Shown here piece by piece: positions 21,368-29,259 of a stretch of DNA of 64,000 nucleotides. How positions within the stretch are numbered: the stretch's first letter is position 1; each line of letters begins with the position of its first letter. A model generated the notes under the pieces. The model was not told the DNA's origin and did no database searches. It saw only the letters and a program-made list of their open reading frames with translations. This DNA comes from Gammaproteobacteria bacterium (GTDB taxonomy: Bacteria > Pseudomonadota > Gammaproteobacteria > Burkholderiales > Burkholderiaceae_B), in the NCBI GenBank assembly GCA_018812945.1, contig JAHJCM010000031.1, positions 1 to 64,000 on the forward strand, written 5' to 3'. The translations under genes and the position numbers were made by a program.

Positions 21368-22476
21368 TGAACCACCTTCACGAAATCACCGTGCGCCAGA
21401 AACGCCACACCACTTCTCACAACCTTGTCGCCCGGCTTGAGTCCATTGAGCACTTCAATGAATTCGCCCTGTGCCTTGTTCACCTCCAGTTTGATGCGCT
21501 GAACCTGGCTGGTTTTTTCATCCAGTGTGAACGCATACGTGAAGCCGTCACGTTCAATCACTGCGGTTTGTGGAATCACTGTAGCGGTCTGTTCACCCAG
21601 ATCAAATTCACCGCGCAGGTACATGCCGGGCTTCAAACCTTTGGCATAAGCGCCGGGCACATCGACATAGACCATGCCGTTTCTGGACTGTGCATTGATA
21701 ACCGGGCTGATGGTGCGCACGGTTCCCCTCAGCGGCTGGGCATCATTGAACACGGTGACAGCCATGCCTTCCTTGATGCGCATCAGCTCGGCGTCAGTGA
21801 CCTCGGCCTGCCATTCAAGGCGCTTTTGGCGAACCAGCCTGAACAGTTCCTGACCTGGATTGGGCACAGCACCCAATGTCGCGGTGCGTGAACTAATGAC
21901 CCCATCATCCAGCGCGGTCACCGTCGTGTTACGTAACCGGATTTCCTGCTGGGTTTGAAGCGCCTTGGCAGAAAGCAGACGGGCCTGCGCAGATTTCTCT
22001 GCAGCAATAACCTGATTGCGTTCCTGCGCACTCACTGCACCTTGATCCGTGATGTTGCGGATCATGTCGGCATTCAAGCGGGCCTGATCAAACAAGGCCT
22101 GCGCCTCTGCCACACCGGCACGGGCTTGTTCAAGATCTGCCCGAACGGTCTGCTGATCAAAAACAGCCAGAGTTTGACCTTTCTTGACCGTGTCCCCCAC
22201 CTCTGCGCGCAGGGAATCAATACGAACGCCATTGAGTTGGGAACCAATCACGGCTTCTTGCCAGGCGGCAAGACTTCCATTGACTGACATCTTCAAGGGA
22301 ATCGTTCTTTCTTCAATGACTGCAAGTTCAACCGACAGGCTGGCTTTACCGGGCACCGTGGTTTCAGCGGAATCCGCTGGTGCAGACTCTTCAGTGGCGG
22401 GAGAGCACGCACTGAGCGCCAAAGTGGCTGCGAAAAGTACGAGCGAAAGCTTCTGTGTGTTAGTGGAAAATTTCAT
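21364..22476 (-). CDS. efflux RND transporter periplasmic adaptor (MFP), lipoprotein
   Basis: Lipobox LALSAC; GDTVKKGQTLAVFDQQTVRADLEQARAGVAEAQALFDQA. Confidence 0.94.
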   Translation of the reverse strand: MKFSTNTQKLSLVLFAATLALSACSPATEESAPADSAETTVPGKASLSVELAVIEERTIPLKMSVNGSLAAWQEAVIGSQLNGVRIDSLRAEVGDTVKKGQTLAVFDQQTVRADLEQARAGVAEAQALFDQARLNADMIRNITDQGAVSAQERNQVIAAEKSAQARLLSAKALQTQQEIRLRNTTVTALDDGVISSRTATLGAVPNPGQELFRLVRQKRLEWQAEVTDAELMRIKEGMAVTVFNDAQPLRGTVRTISPVINAQSRNGMVYVDVPGAYAKGLKPGMYLRGEFDLGEQTATVIPQTAVIERDGFTYAFTLDEKTSQVQRIKLEVNKAQGEFIEVLNGLKPGDKVVRSGVAFLAHGDFVKVVQ

Positions 22477-23120
22477 GAACTGCAATCCTGTTTGCGTCGT
22501 TTGCTTTCACCGTCGAGCATGGCACGTGCATAGCCTGCCAGCCGATCAGACAATGTATCAATGGCCTTGGCACTGCCCATCAACTTGGGGCACACCACAT
22601 CAACCACGTCTTGGGCCACATAAAAATTCACAGCCATGCCCATCATGGCAAAGGCCAGCCTTTGAATATCCAGGTCGGGTTTTGTCAATCCAAAATAAGC
22701 AGTCAGCATGTTGACCAAGGCCATGTGCTGTGGCTTGATTTCCGCGTCAATCTCGTGTTCCCAGGCACCCGTGGGCTCAATCATTTCGCGGAAATGCAAC
22801 TTCATTACAAGGCGAAATGTTTCGCCATGTTTCAAGGGCTCCAGAAAATCCCGAAACAGTCGCTTCAGGGCTTTGTCCACGTCGGTGCTGTTCAAATCAG
22901 GAATGCCCTGCTCGAATGGCGTGCCGCACAGGGGCTCGGTGTAGGCGGCGCGATACAAGCCAGCCTTGTCGCCGAAGTAATAGCGAATGGATGAAATATT
23001 GGCACCTGCCTTCTCGGCGATTTCACGAGTGGACGCGCCTTCATAGCCTTTTTCGGCAAAGGTGGAAAGGGCCGCCTGCACCAGCTTTTGCCGGGCAGAC
23101 TGCTGCTTGTCTTGAAGCAT
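22473..23120 (-). CDS. TetR family regulator, CecR/YbiH-like (DUF1956-type C-terminus)
   Basis: MLQDKQQSARQKLVQAALSTFAEKGYEGASTREIAEKAGANISSIRYYFGDKAGLYRAAYTEP; internal ATG preferred over 23186. Confidence 0.88.
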   Translation of the reverse strand: MLQDKQQSARQKLVQAALSTFAEKGYEGASTREIAEKAGANISSIRYYFGDKAGLYRAAYTEPLCGTPFEQGIPDLNSTDVDKALKRLFRDFLEPLKHGETFRLVMKLHFREMIEPTGAWEHEIDAEIKPQHMALVNMLTAYFGLTKPDLDIQRLAFAMMGMAVNFYVAQDVVDVVCPKLMGSAKAIDTLSDRLAGYARAMLDGESKRRKQDCSS

Positions 23121-23139
23121 GGAAAATTCCGGAATTAAT

Positions 23140-23175
23140 TCAATCGATTGATTTAAAAATATATCAAACGAATGA
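23140..23175. promoter_or_regulatory. candidate TetR operator: TCAATCGATTGAT...ATCAAACGAATGA imperfect inverted repeat
   Basis: TCAATCGATTGA is itself a perfect 12-bp palindrome; sits between the TetR start and the divergent 23276 gene. Confidence 0.5.
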
Positions 23176-23275
23176 TTAAACAGCAATGGAAAATCTCCAG
23201 ATTAAGCGCCACTGCCGATTGGAAACTTGCTACTCTTTGCCTGTAATTCCAAAAAACAACAATCAGGAGACAAAC

Positions 23276-23692
23276 ATGGGTGTGGCAGAAAAAAGCGGCA
23301 ATGCACTTCGCAAACTAAAATCAGCCGCTCAAAAACGGGCATCCAGCCTGCCGGCTGGCAATTTGATCAATGCAGTGGTCGACCAGGTCAACCAGTTCGA
23401 GACCGGCATCAAGCAAACCGTGGATGGCGTTCAGGACAAAGTAAAAGGATTGCAAGCCAACCTGCTGAAAATGTATCAGGCCAACAAGGAACTGGAGCAG
23501 GAAAACCGTGAGTTGAGCAAAGCCATGGTGGGACTTGAAAAAGAGAACGCCCACCTGACCATGAAACTGGACCGCACCCAGATGGAACTCGATGTGATGA
23601 AGGCCAAGCTGGAGAACATTGGCAAGCTGGTCAGCGGTTACGAAGAATCGATTGCCGCTGTGACACGCACCACAAAGTCCAAGCGCAAATAA
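23276..23692 (+). CDS. hypothetical coiled-coil protein
   Basis: ~138 aa; heptad-rich ANKELEQENRELSKAMVGLEKENAHLTMKLDRTQMELDVMKAKLENIGK; preceded by AGGAG. Confidence 0.75.
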   Translation: MGVAEKSGNALRKLKSAAQKRASSLPAGNLINAVVDQVNQFETGIKQTVDGVQDKVKGLQANLLKMYQANKELEQENRELSKAMVGLEKENAHLTMKLDRTQMELDVMKAKLENIGKLVSGYEESIAAVTRTTKSKRK

Positions 23693-23706
23693 ACAAGAGC
23701 AAGCCA

Positions 23707-24876
23707 ATGACACGTACACCCATTCCCCGCTTCGAAGACAACTACTCGGAAGAAGCAGCCAAAGCACGCCGTGATTTTTTGACACAACAAACCGGTGCCA
23801 GCCTGCAACACACTGGCACTTATTCACTGCCGCCTGAAAGCCTAAAAAGCAACACCGAGAACTTCATTGGCGTGGTGCAAATGCCGGTGGGTGTGGCAGG
23901 GCCCGTATTGATTCATGGTGAACATGCACAAGGCTGGTTTTATGTACCACTGGCCACCACCGAAGGCACACTGGTGGCCAGCTACAGCCGGGGCATGCGC
24001 ATGGTCAGCGAATCGGGCGGCGTGAAGGTGACGGTGACCGAAGAATTCATGCAACGGGCACCGCTGTTTGAATTCGAGGACGCCCGGGCGGCCAAGCGGT
24101 TTTTGGGATGGTTGAATAAAAACCTGCACGCTGTGAAAACCGAGGCAGAAAAAACCACTGGTTTCGGGAAGCTTGAACACATTCAAACCTGGCAAGTAGC
24201 GCGCATGGTTTACACGCGCTTTAACTACACCACAGGTGATGCCGCCGGACAAAACATGTGTGGCAAAGCCACGCACGCAGCCTGCCAGTGGGTGTTAAAA
24301 AACAGCCCGGAAGCCATCAGTTATTTCGCATTGAGCGGTGCCATTGAAACCGACAAAAAGCATTCGCACATGAACCTGCTGCACAGCCGGGGCAAGCGTG
24401 TGATTGCGGAAGCCACCATCAAGCGCGAAGTGCTGCAAAGGCTTGCACGCACCACCCCTGAAACCATTTTCAAGCAGCGCCAGCGCAGTGCCATAGGCGC
24501 ACAAATGGCAGGCAGCGCCTACAGCGGCCCACACTCGGCCAATGGCATTGCTGCCCTGTTCATTGCCACAGGACAAGATGAAGCCAATGTGGTGGAAAGC
24601 CACACCGGCATGGTGTTCATGGACATTACAGCAGATGGAGATTTGTATTTTTCTGTCACATTGCCCTCTGTAATTTGCGCAACCAAGGGCGGCGGCACAG
24701 GTTTGGCAACTCAGGCTGAATGCCTGAAAATGCTGGGCTGCGAAGGCACCGGAAAAGCGCGCAAACTGGCGGAGATCGTGGGTGCCACAGTGTTGGCTGG
24801 TGACTTGTCTTTGCTGTCAGCCATTCTGGCCGATGAATGGGTTTCCTCGCACGACGCCTACGGACGGAACCGCTAG
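23707..24876 (+). CDS. hydroxymethylglutaryl-CoA reductase, class I-like
   Basis: 389 aa; ENFIGVVQMPVGVAGPV, PLATTEGTLVASYSRG, GDAAGQNM, ETDKK, GQDEANVVES, KGGGTGLATQAECLKMLG, C-terminal SSH; catalytic Glu/Lys/Asp/His positions retained by eye. Confidence 0.88.
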   Translation: MTRTPIPRFEDNYSEEAAKARRDFLTQQTGASLQHTGTYSLPPESLKSNTENFIGVVQMPVGVAGPVLIHGEHAQGWFYVPLATTEGTLVASYSRGMRMVSESGGVKVTVTEEFMQRAPLFEFEDARAAKRFLGWLNKNLHAVKTEAEKTTGFGKLEHIQTWQVARMVYTRFNYTTGDAAGQNMCGKATHAACQWVLKNSPEAISYFALSGAIETDKKHSHMNLLHSRGKRVIAEATIKREVLQRLARTTPETIFKQRQRSAIGAQMAGSAYSGPHSANGIAALFIATGQDEANVVESHTGMVFMDITADGDLYFSVTLPSVICATKGGGTGLATQAECLKMLGCEGTGKARKLAEIVGATVLAGDLSLLSAILADEWVSSHDAYGRNR

Positions 24877-24931
24877 GCAGACACGCGTCAGCGCCGTGCT
24901 CGCGGCGCTGTCAGTAAATCACTGACCGCTG

Positions 24932-24969
24932 GTGCACTGCAAAATGACTTGAAATGTGTTTCAGTGCAC
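24932..24969. promoter_or_regulatory. inverted repeat GTGCACTG-N22-CAGTGCAC upstream of desC-like gene
   Basis: Perfect 8-bp arms at 24932-24939 and 24962-24969, 34 bp upstream of the predicted start at 25003. Confidence 0.5.
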
Positions 24970-25002
24970 ACTCGTTTTACAATACAAAAACGAGGAGACA
25001 GA

Positions 25003-26133
25003 ATGCAGGCTCAGGCAGGACACACGTTGTTCAATAAGATCACTGGCCTCGTGACGAAAGTCTCCGACGCCTTTGCATTTCCCCTTCGAACTTCTCATTA
25101 CATTGAACTGGTCAACCCGCTGTGGAGCACCCACGCCCTGCAGGCACGGGTCGAGGCGGTTTGGGATGAGACCTCCGATTCACGCACCATCACACTGCGC
25201 CCCGGACTGAATTGGCGAAGCCACCGCCCCGGACAACATTTGCGCATTGGTGTGCCCATCGGCGGGCAACATTTCACGCGCACGTATTCAATCAGTTCAG
25301 CCCCGGAACGCAATGATGGCTGCTTCACCATCACGGTGAAAGCCATCGACAATGGCCGCATGTCGCACCACCTGGTTCGCAAGCTGAAAGTGGGCGATTA
25401 CGTGCCCATTGGTGTGCCGCAAGGCGACTTTTACCTGCCCGATGCACAGCCCGTGCTGCCCCTGTTTATTACTGCGGGAAGCGGCATTACGCCAATCATG
25501 AGTATGCTGCGCAGCCTGGTGCTTCAGGAGCGCATGCCCAACACCGTGCACATTCACTATGCCCCGCACACGTACGATGTGATCTTTGGGCGAGAACTGA
25601 AAGAAATCGCAGACAAACAAAAGCTGTACAAACTGAACCTGGTGCACACCCGTGAGCCTGGCCAGAAGCCTGAAGACATTACAGGCAAACGCCCACACTT
25701 TTCCAAAGAGCAGCTTGAGCAGCTTTGCCCCGACTGGCGCAAGCGCGATGTATATGCTTGCGGCCCACAAACCATGCTCGATTCAATCGAGCAACTGTAT
25801 GAAGCCGAGGGGCTACGCAGGCAAGTGCACACGGAGCGGTTCCGCGCTCAACTGGCTGGCGTTCCGTCTGAAGTAAAAACCGGCGTGGTGAAGTTTCTGA
25901 ACAGCAATGTGAGCGCCAATTCAGACGGTGAAACCAACCTGCTTCGCCTGGCCGAAGATTCGGGCCTGAACCCGGAACACGGCTGCCGAATGGGCATTTG
26001 CCACGGTTGCGATGTGAAACTGGCCAGCGGCTGTGTGCGCGATTTGCGTACGAACGCGCTGATCAATGAAACAGGACAAGTGATTCAGATTTGCGTGTGC
26101 GCCGCAGTGGGCGATGCAGAAATTGAAGTGTAA
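25003..26133 (+). CDS. desC: ferredoxin reductase (FAD/NAD + C-terminal 2Fe-2S), DesC-like
   Basis: HFTRTYSISSAPE, FITAGSGITPIMSMLRSL, YACGPQTMLDSIE, EHGCRMGICHGCDVKLASGCVRD. Confidence 0.85.
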   Translation: MQAQAGHTLFNKITGLVTKVSDAFAFPLRTSHYIELVNPLWSTHALQARVEAVWDETSDSRTITLRPGLNWRSHRPGQHLRIGVPIGGQHFTRTYSISSAPERNDGCFTITVKAIDNGRMSHHLVRKLKVGDYVPIGVPQGDFYLPDAQPVLPLFITAGSGITPIMSMLRSLVLQERMPNTVHIHYAPHTYDVIFGRELKEIADKQKLYKLNLVHTREPGQKPEDITGKRPHFSKEQLEQLCPDWRKRDVYACGPQTMLDSIEQLYEAEGLRRQVHTERFRAQLAGVPSEVKTGVVKFLNSNVSANSDGETNLLRLAEDSGLNPEHGCRMGICHGCDVKLASGCVRDLRTNALINETGQVIQICVCAAVGDAEIEV

Positions 26134-26158
26134 GCAACACGGGAAGCAGGAGACAAAC

Positions 26159-27313
26159 ATGGGCATGCCAAAACATTTGAGCGCCAGCGACATTGAAGAA
26201 TTTGGTCGCGAAATGGACGCCATACGCAATGAAATTGCAGACTCGCTGGGCAGCAAAGACCGCGCCTACATTCTTTCCGTCATCAAATGGCAGCGAAGCC
26301 TGATGCTGGCTGGGCGCATCGTGGTGTTTCTCAGCTTTTTCCTCTTGCCCATGAGCGACTGGACCTTCACAGGCTGGCCGCAATTCTGGGCAGTGCTTCT
26401 GCTGGGCGCGATCATGTTGGGTGTGTCGAAAAGCATTGAGAACATGGAATTGGGCCACAACATCATGCATGCCCAGTTCGACTGGATGCGCGACCCCAAC
26501 ATTCAATCCAACACCTGGGAATGGGACAACGTCTGCCCTTCAGACCAGTGGAAACACAGCCACAACGTGGTGCACCACACCTGGACCAATGTGCACGGCA
26601 AAGACCCCGACATTGGCTACGGTGTATTGCGTGTAACCGATGACCAGCGTTGGCATGCCAAATACCTGTTCAACCCGGTGATCAACTTTGTGTTAATGAT
26701 GCTGTTTCAGTGGGGCGTGGCCCTGCACGACCTGGAGGCTGACAAACTGCTGGCGGGCAAGAAAAGCTTTAAGGAAATAATCCCAATGCTGAAACGCATT
26801 GGCTGGAAGGTGCGCCACCAGCTGTTAAAGGACTATGTGTGCTGGCCTGTTTTGGGCGCAGCAGTCACCGTGCCGTTCACCGTGTTTTTTGGCTTTGACA
26901 TTGTGAAGATTGCTTTGGCCGGTTTTGGCTTCACCGTTGTGGCCAACTTGATTGCCAACGGTATTCGCAATATTTGGTCGAATGTGATTATTTTCTGCGG
27001 CCACTTCCCGGCAGGTGTTCACCACTTCACCAAAGAGGAGGTGGAAGGCGAAACCCGCGCCGCCTGGTATGTGCGCCAGTTGCTGGGCAGCTGCAACATC
27101 ACAGGCGGCAAGTTGTTCCATATTCTGTCGGGCAACTTGAGCCACCAGATTGAACACCACCTGTTCCCGGACATTCCTGCCAACCGCTATGCAGAAATGT
27201 CGCCCCGAGTTCAGGCCTTGGCAGCCCGGTATGGGCTGCCCTACAACAAGGGCAGCTTCACACGACAGTTTGGCACCACGACCTGGAACATCTGGCGTTT
27301 GTCTTTGCCGTAA
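26159..27313 (+). CDS. desB: acyl-CoA / fatty acid desaturase, DesB-like
   Basis: Three His boxes: GHNIMH, HSHNVVHH, QIEHHLFP; adjacent to desC-like reductase. Confidence 0.88.
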   Translation: MGMPKHLSASDIEEFGREMDAIRNEIADSLGSKDRAYILSVIKWQRSLMLAGRIVVFLSFFLLPMSDWTFTGWPQFWAVLLLGAIMLGVSKSIENMELGHNIMHAQFDWMRDPNIQSNTWEWDNVCPSDQWKHSHNVVHHTWTNVHGKDPDIGYGVLRVTDDQRWHAKYLFNPVINFVLMMLFQWGVALHDLEADKLLAGKKSFKEIIPMLKRIGWKVRHQLLKDYVCWPVLGAAVTVPFTVFFGFDIVKIALAGFGFTVVANLIANGIRNIWSNVIIFCGHFPAGVHHFTKEEVEGETRAAWYVRQLLGSCNITGGKLFHILSGNLSHQIEHHLFPDIPANRYAEMSPRVQALAARYGLPYNKGSFTRQFGTTTWNIWRLSLP

Positions 27314-27315
27314 AA

Positions 27316-27918
27316 CTACATGGCCTGTGCGGTGCTGTACGCGAAAAACAGCACCAAACTGGCAGCCATTGTTCCGTTGAACCACTTCAAGCGCAGCGGG
27401 CTGTTGATGAAAGCCCGCAAGCGCGCACCCAACACCAGCCACAATCCCACACACAGCAAACCCACGCTGGCCATGATCACAGCCACCATCAACACGTCGA
27501 AAACTGGTGTGTTCGAGCTGGCCGGAAAAAGCGCAACTGCCGCTGTCGCCATGAACCAGGCTTTGGGATTCACCCACTGAAACAACACCGCATTAAAAAA
27601 GCCCAGAGGTTTTGAGCCGGGCTTCAGGGCATCAGCAGACGGTGAGAAGCTCGCGATTCGCCAAGCCAGATACACCATCATCAACAGGCTGAACACCAGC
27701 AGCGCAGTGTGAAACCAGGGCAGGCTTTCAAACACCGCATTCAAGCCCAAACCCATGGCCAGCAGCATGAGCGGAAAACCCACAATAATGCCGAAGAAAT
27801 GCGGCAGGCTTTTTCGCACACCAAAATTCATGCTGCTGGTCATGATCATCAGGTTATTGGGCCCGGGCGTAATGATGCTTAAAAAAGCAAACAGAGCAAT
27901 CGCTTGAAAGTGCTGCAT
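27316..27918 (-). CDS. LysE family translocator
   Basis: 200 aa; FLSIITPGPNNLMIMTSSMNFGVRKSLPHFFGIIVGF. Confidence 0.92.
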   Translation of the reverse strand: MQHFQAIALFAFLSIITPGPNNLMIMTSSMNFGVRKSLPHFFGIIVGFPLMLLAMGLGLNAVFESLPWFHTALLVFSLLMMVYLAWRIASFSPSADALKPGSKPLGFFNAVLFQWVNPKAWFMATAAVALFPASSNTPVFDVLMVAVIMASVGLLCVGLWLVLGARLRAFINSPLRLKWFNGTMAASLVLFFAYSTAQAM

Positions 27919-27976
27919 GACGAACTCCTTTCGTGGAGTAACAATGGAACACTCACTTTAAGAATTTTTGCATTTT

Positions 27977-28040
27977 CAGTACAGATTCAGGATAATGAAA
28001 TAATGTGCAGTACAGATCAATCCTATAAAAATCTGTACTG
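27977..28040. promoter_or_regulatory. MocR-type operator array: CAGTACAGAT (27977-27986), CAGTACAGAT (28008-28017), ATCTGTACTG (28031-28040)
   Basis: Two perfect 10-bp direct repeats 31 bp apart plus one perfect inverted copy, between divergent lysE and MFS genes; MocR/PLP regulator encoded 1.2 kb downstream. Confidence 0.8.
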
Positions 28041-28074
28041 CTTCTGGAACTTGACTTCTGTGCGGGTGACCCCC

Positions 28075-29256
28075 ATGAAACTGGAACGTTGGAAAGTCAT
28101 TGCCGCAGGCATTTGCTCCCTAATTCTGACCGTTGGGCTGGCCCGCTTTTCTTACACACCCTTGTTGCCCATCATGCGCGATCAGGCAGGCCTGAGCGCC
28201 TTCGATGGCGGCTGGCTGGCCACGGTGAACTACATTGGCTACATCAGCGGTGCCTTGCTGGCCTCCACACTGAGCAACCTGAATTACAAATACCTGCTGT
28301 ATCGCTTCGGATTGATTGTGGCAGTGCTCAGCACCATCGGCATGGGATTGACCACTGATGTGAATCTGTGGGTGTTCCTGCGTTTTATCTCGGGTGTTTC
28401 AAGTACAGCGGGCATGTTGATTGCGTCGGGGCTGATCATGAACTGGCTGGCCCGCCAGAACCTGAAAACCGAACTGGGCCTGCACTTTGCCGGCGCGGGC
28501 ATGGGCCTGGTGTTGTCTGGCCTTGCGGTCATGGCCATGGTCGACCACCTGGCCTGGAACCAACAATGGTGGGTGCTGGGGGTGGTGGGAATTCTTTTCT
28601 TCGTACCAGCCTGGATATGGATGCCAAAGCCCGCCAAAGCAGGCAGCACTGAAGCACAGGTGGCTGATGTACCACCGCCCAGTGCGAAATGGATGCGATT
28701 GATGCTGGGCGCATATTTCTGCGCAGGCTTTGGCTATGTGATCAGCGCAACCTTCATTGTGGCGATTGCAGAAACGCTGCCTGAATTGCAAGGCAAGGGC
28801 CCTTGGGTGTGGGTGGTGGTTGGTTTGGCTGCGATTCCCTCCTCATTTGTGTGGGACCGCGTGGCGCGCGTCACAGGCGTTTTTGAAGCCTTGGTGTTGG
28901 CTTACCTGCTGCAAATCATCTCAATTGTGATGGCAGCCCTGATCGACGGCTATTGGGCCAACATGATCAGCGCAGTGCTGTTTGGCGGTACGTTTGCCGG
29001 CATTGTGAATTTGACCTTGAGTATTGCAGGCCGGCAGTTTCCGGCGAACCCCAGCAAGGCCATGGCCAGAATGACGCTGAGTTATGGCGTGTCGCAAATT
29101 GCGGCACCAGCCCTTGCTGGCCTGATTGCGGAACGCACTGGCACCTATCGGGGATCGTTGTACCTGGCTGCCGTATTGATGGTGGCTGGCGTGTTCATGG
29201 TCTGGGAGCTGAAGAAGCAAACCGACAGCGATAACCTGGCCAAGGCAGCGGTGTAA
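28075..29256 (+). CDS. YbfB/YjiJ family MFS transporter
   Basis: 12-TM-like; ICSLILTVGLARFSYTPLLPIMRDQAGLS; internal ATG chosen over 27904. Confidence 0.87.
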   Translation: MKLERWKVIAAGICSLILTVGLARFSYTPLLPIMRDQAGLSAFDGGWLATVNYIGYISGALLASTLSNLNYKYLLYRFGLIVAVLSTIGMGLTTDVNLWVFLRFISGVSSTAGMLIASGLIMNWLARQNLKTELGLHFAGAGMGLVLSGLAVMAMVDHLAWNQQWWVLGVVGILFFVPAWIWMPKPAKAGSTEAQVADVPPPSAKWMRLMLGAYFCAGFGYVISATFIVAIAETLPELQGKGPWVWVVVGLAAIPSSFVWDRVARVTGVFEALVLAYLLQIISIVMAALIDGYWANMISAVLFGGTFAGIVNLTLSIAGRQFPANPSKAMARMTLSYGVSQIAAPALAGLIAERTGTYRGSLYLAAVLMVAGVFMVWELKKQTDSDNLAKAAV

Positions 29257-29259
29257 GCC

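Noticed and set aside
26825-27577. 250-aa minus-strand ORF across desB and lysE 3' ends
   Set aside because: Overlaps the desaturase His-box coding region; composition is antisense-like
27904-28074. N-terminal extension of the MFS ORF (27904 start)
   Set aside because: Extension covers the CAGTACAGAT operator array and lacks a TM-like start; ATG at 28075 preferred
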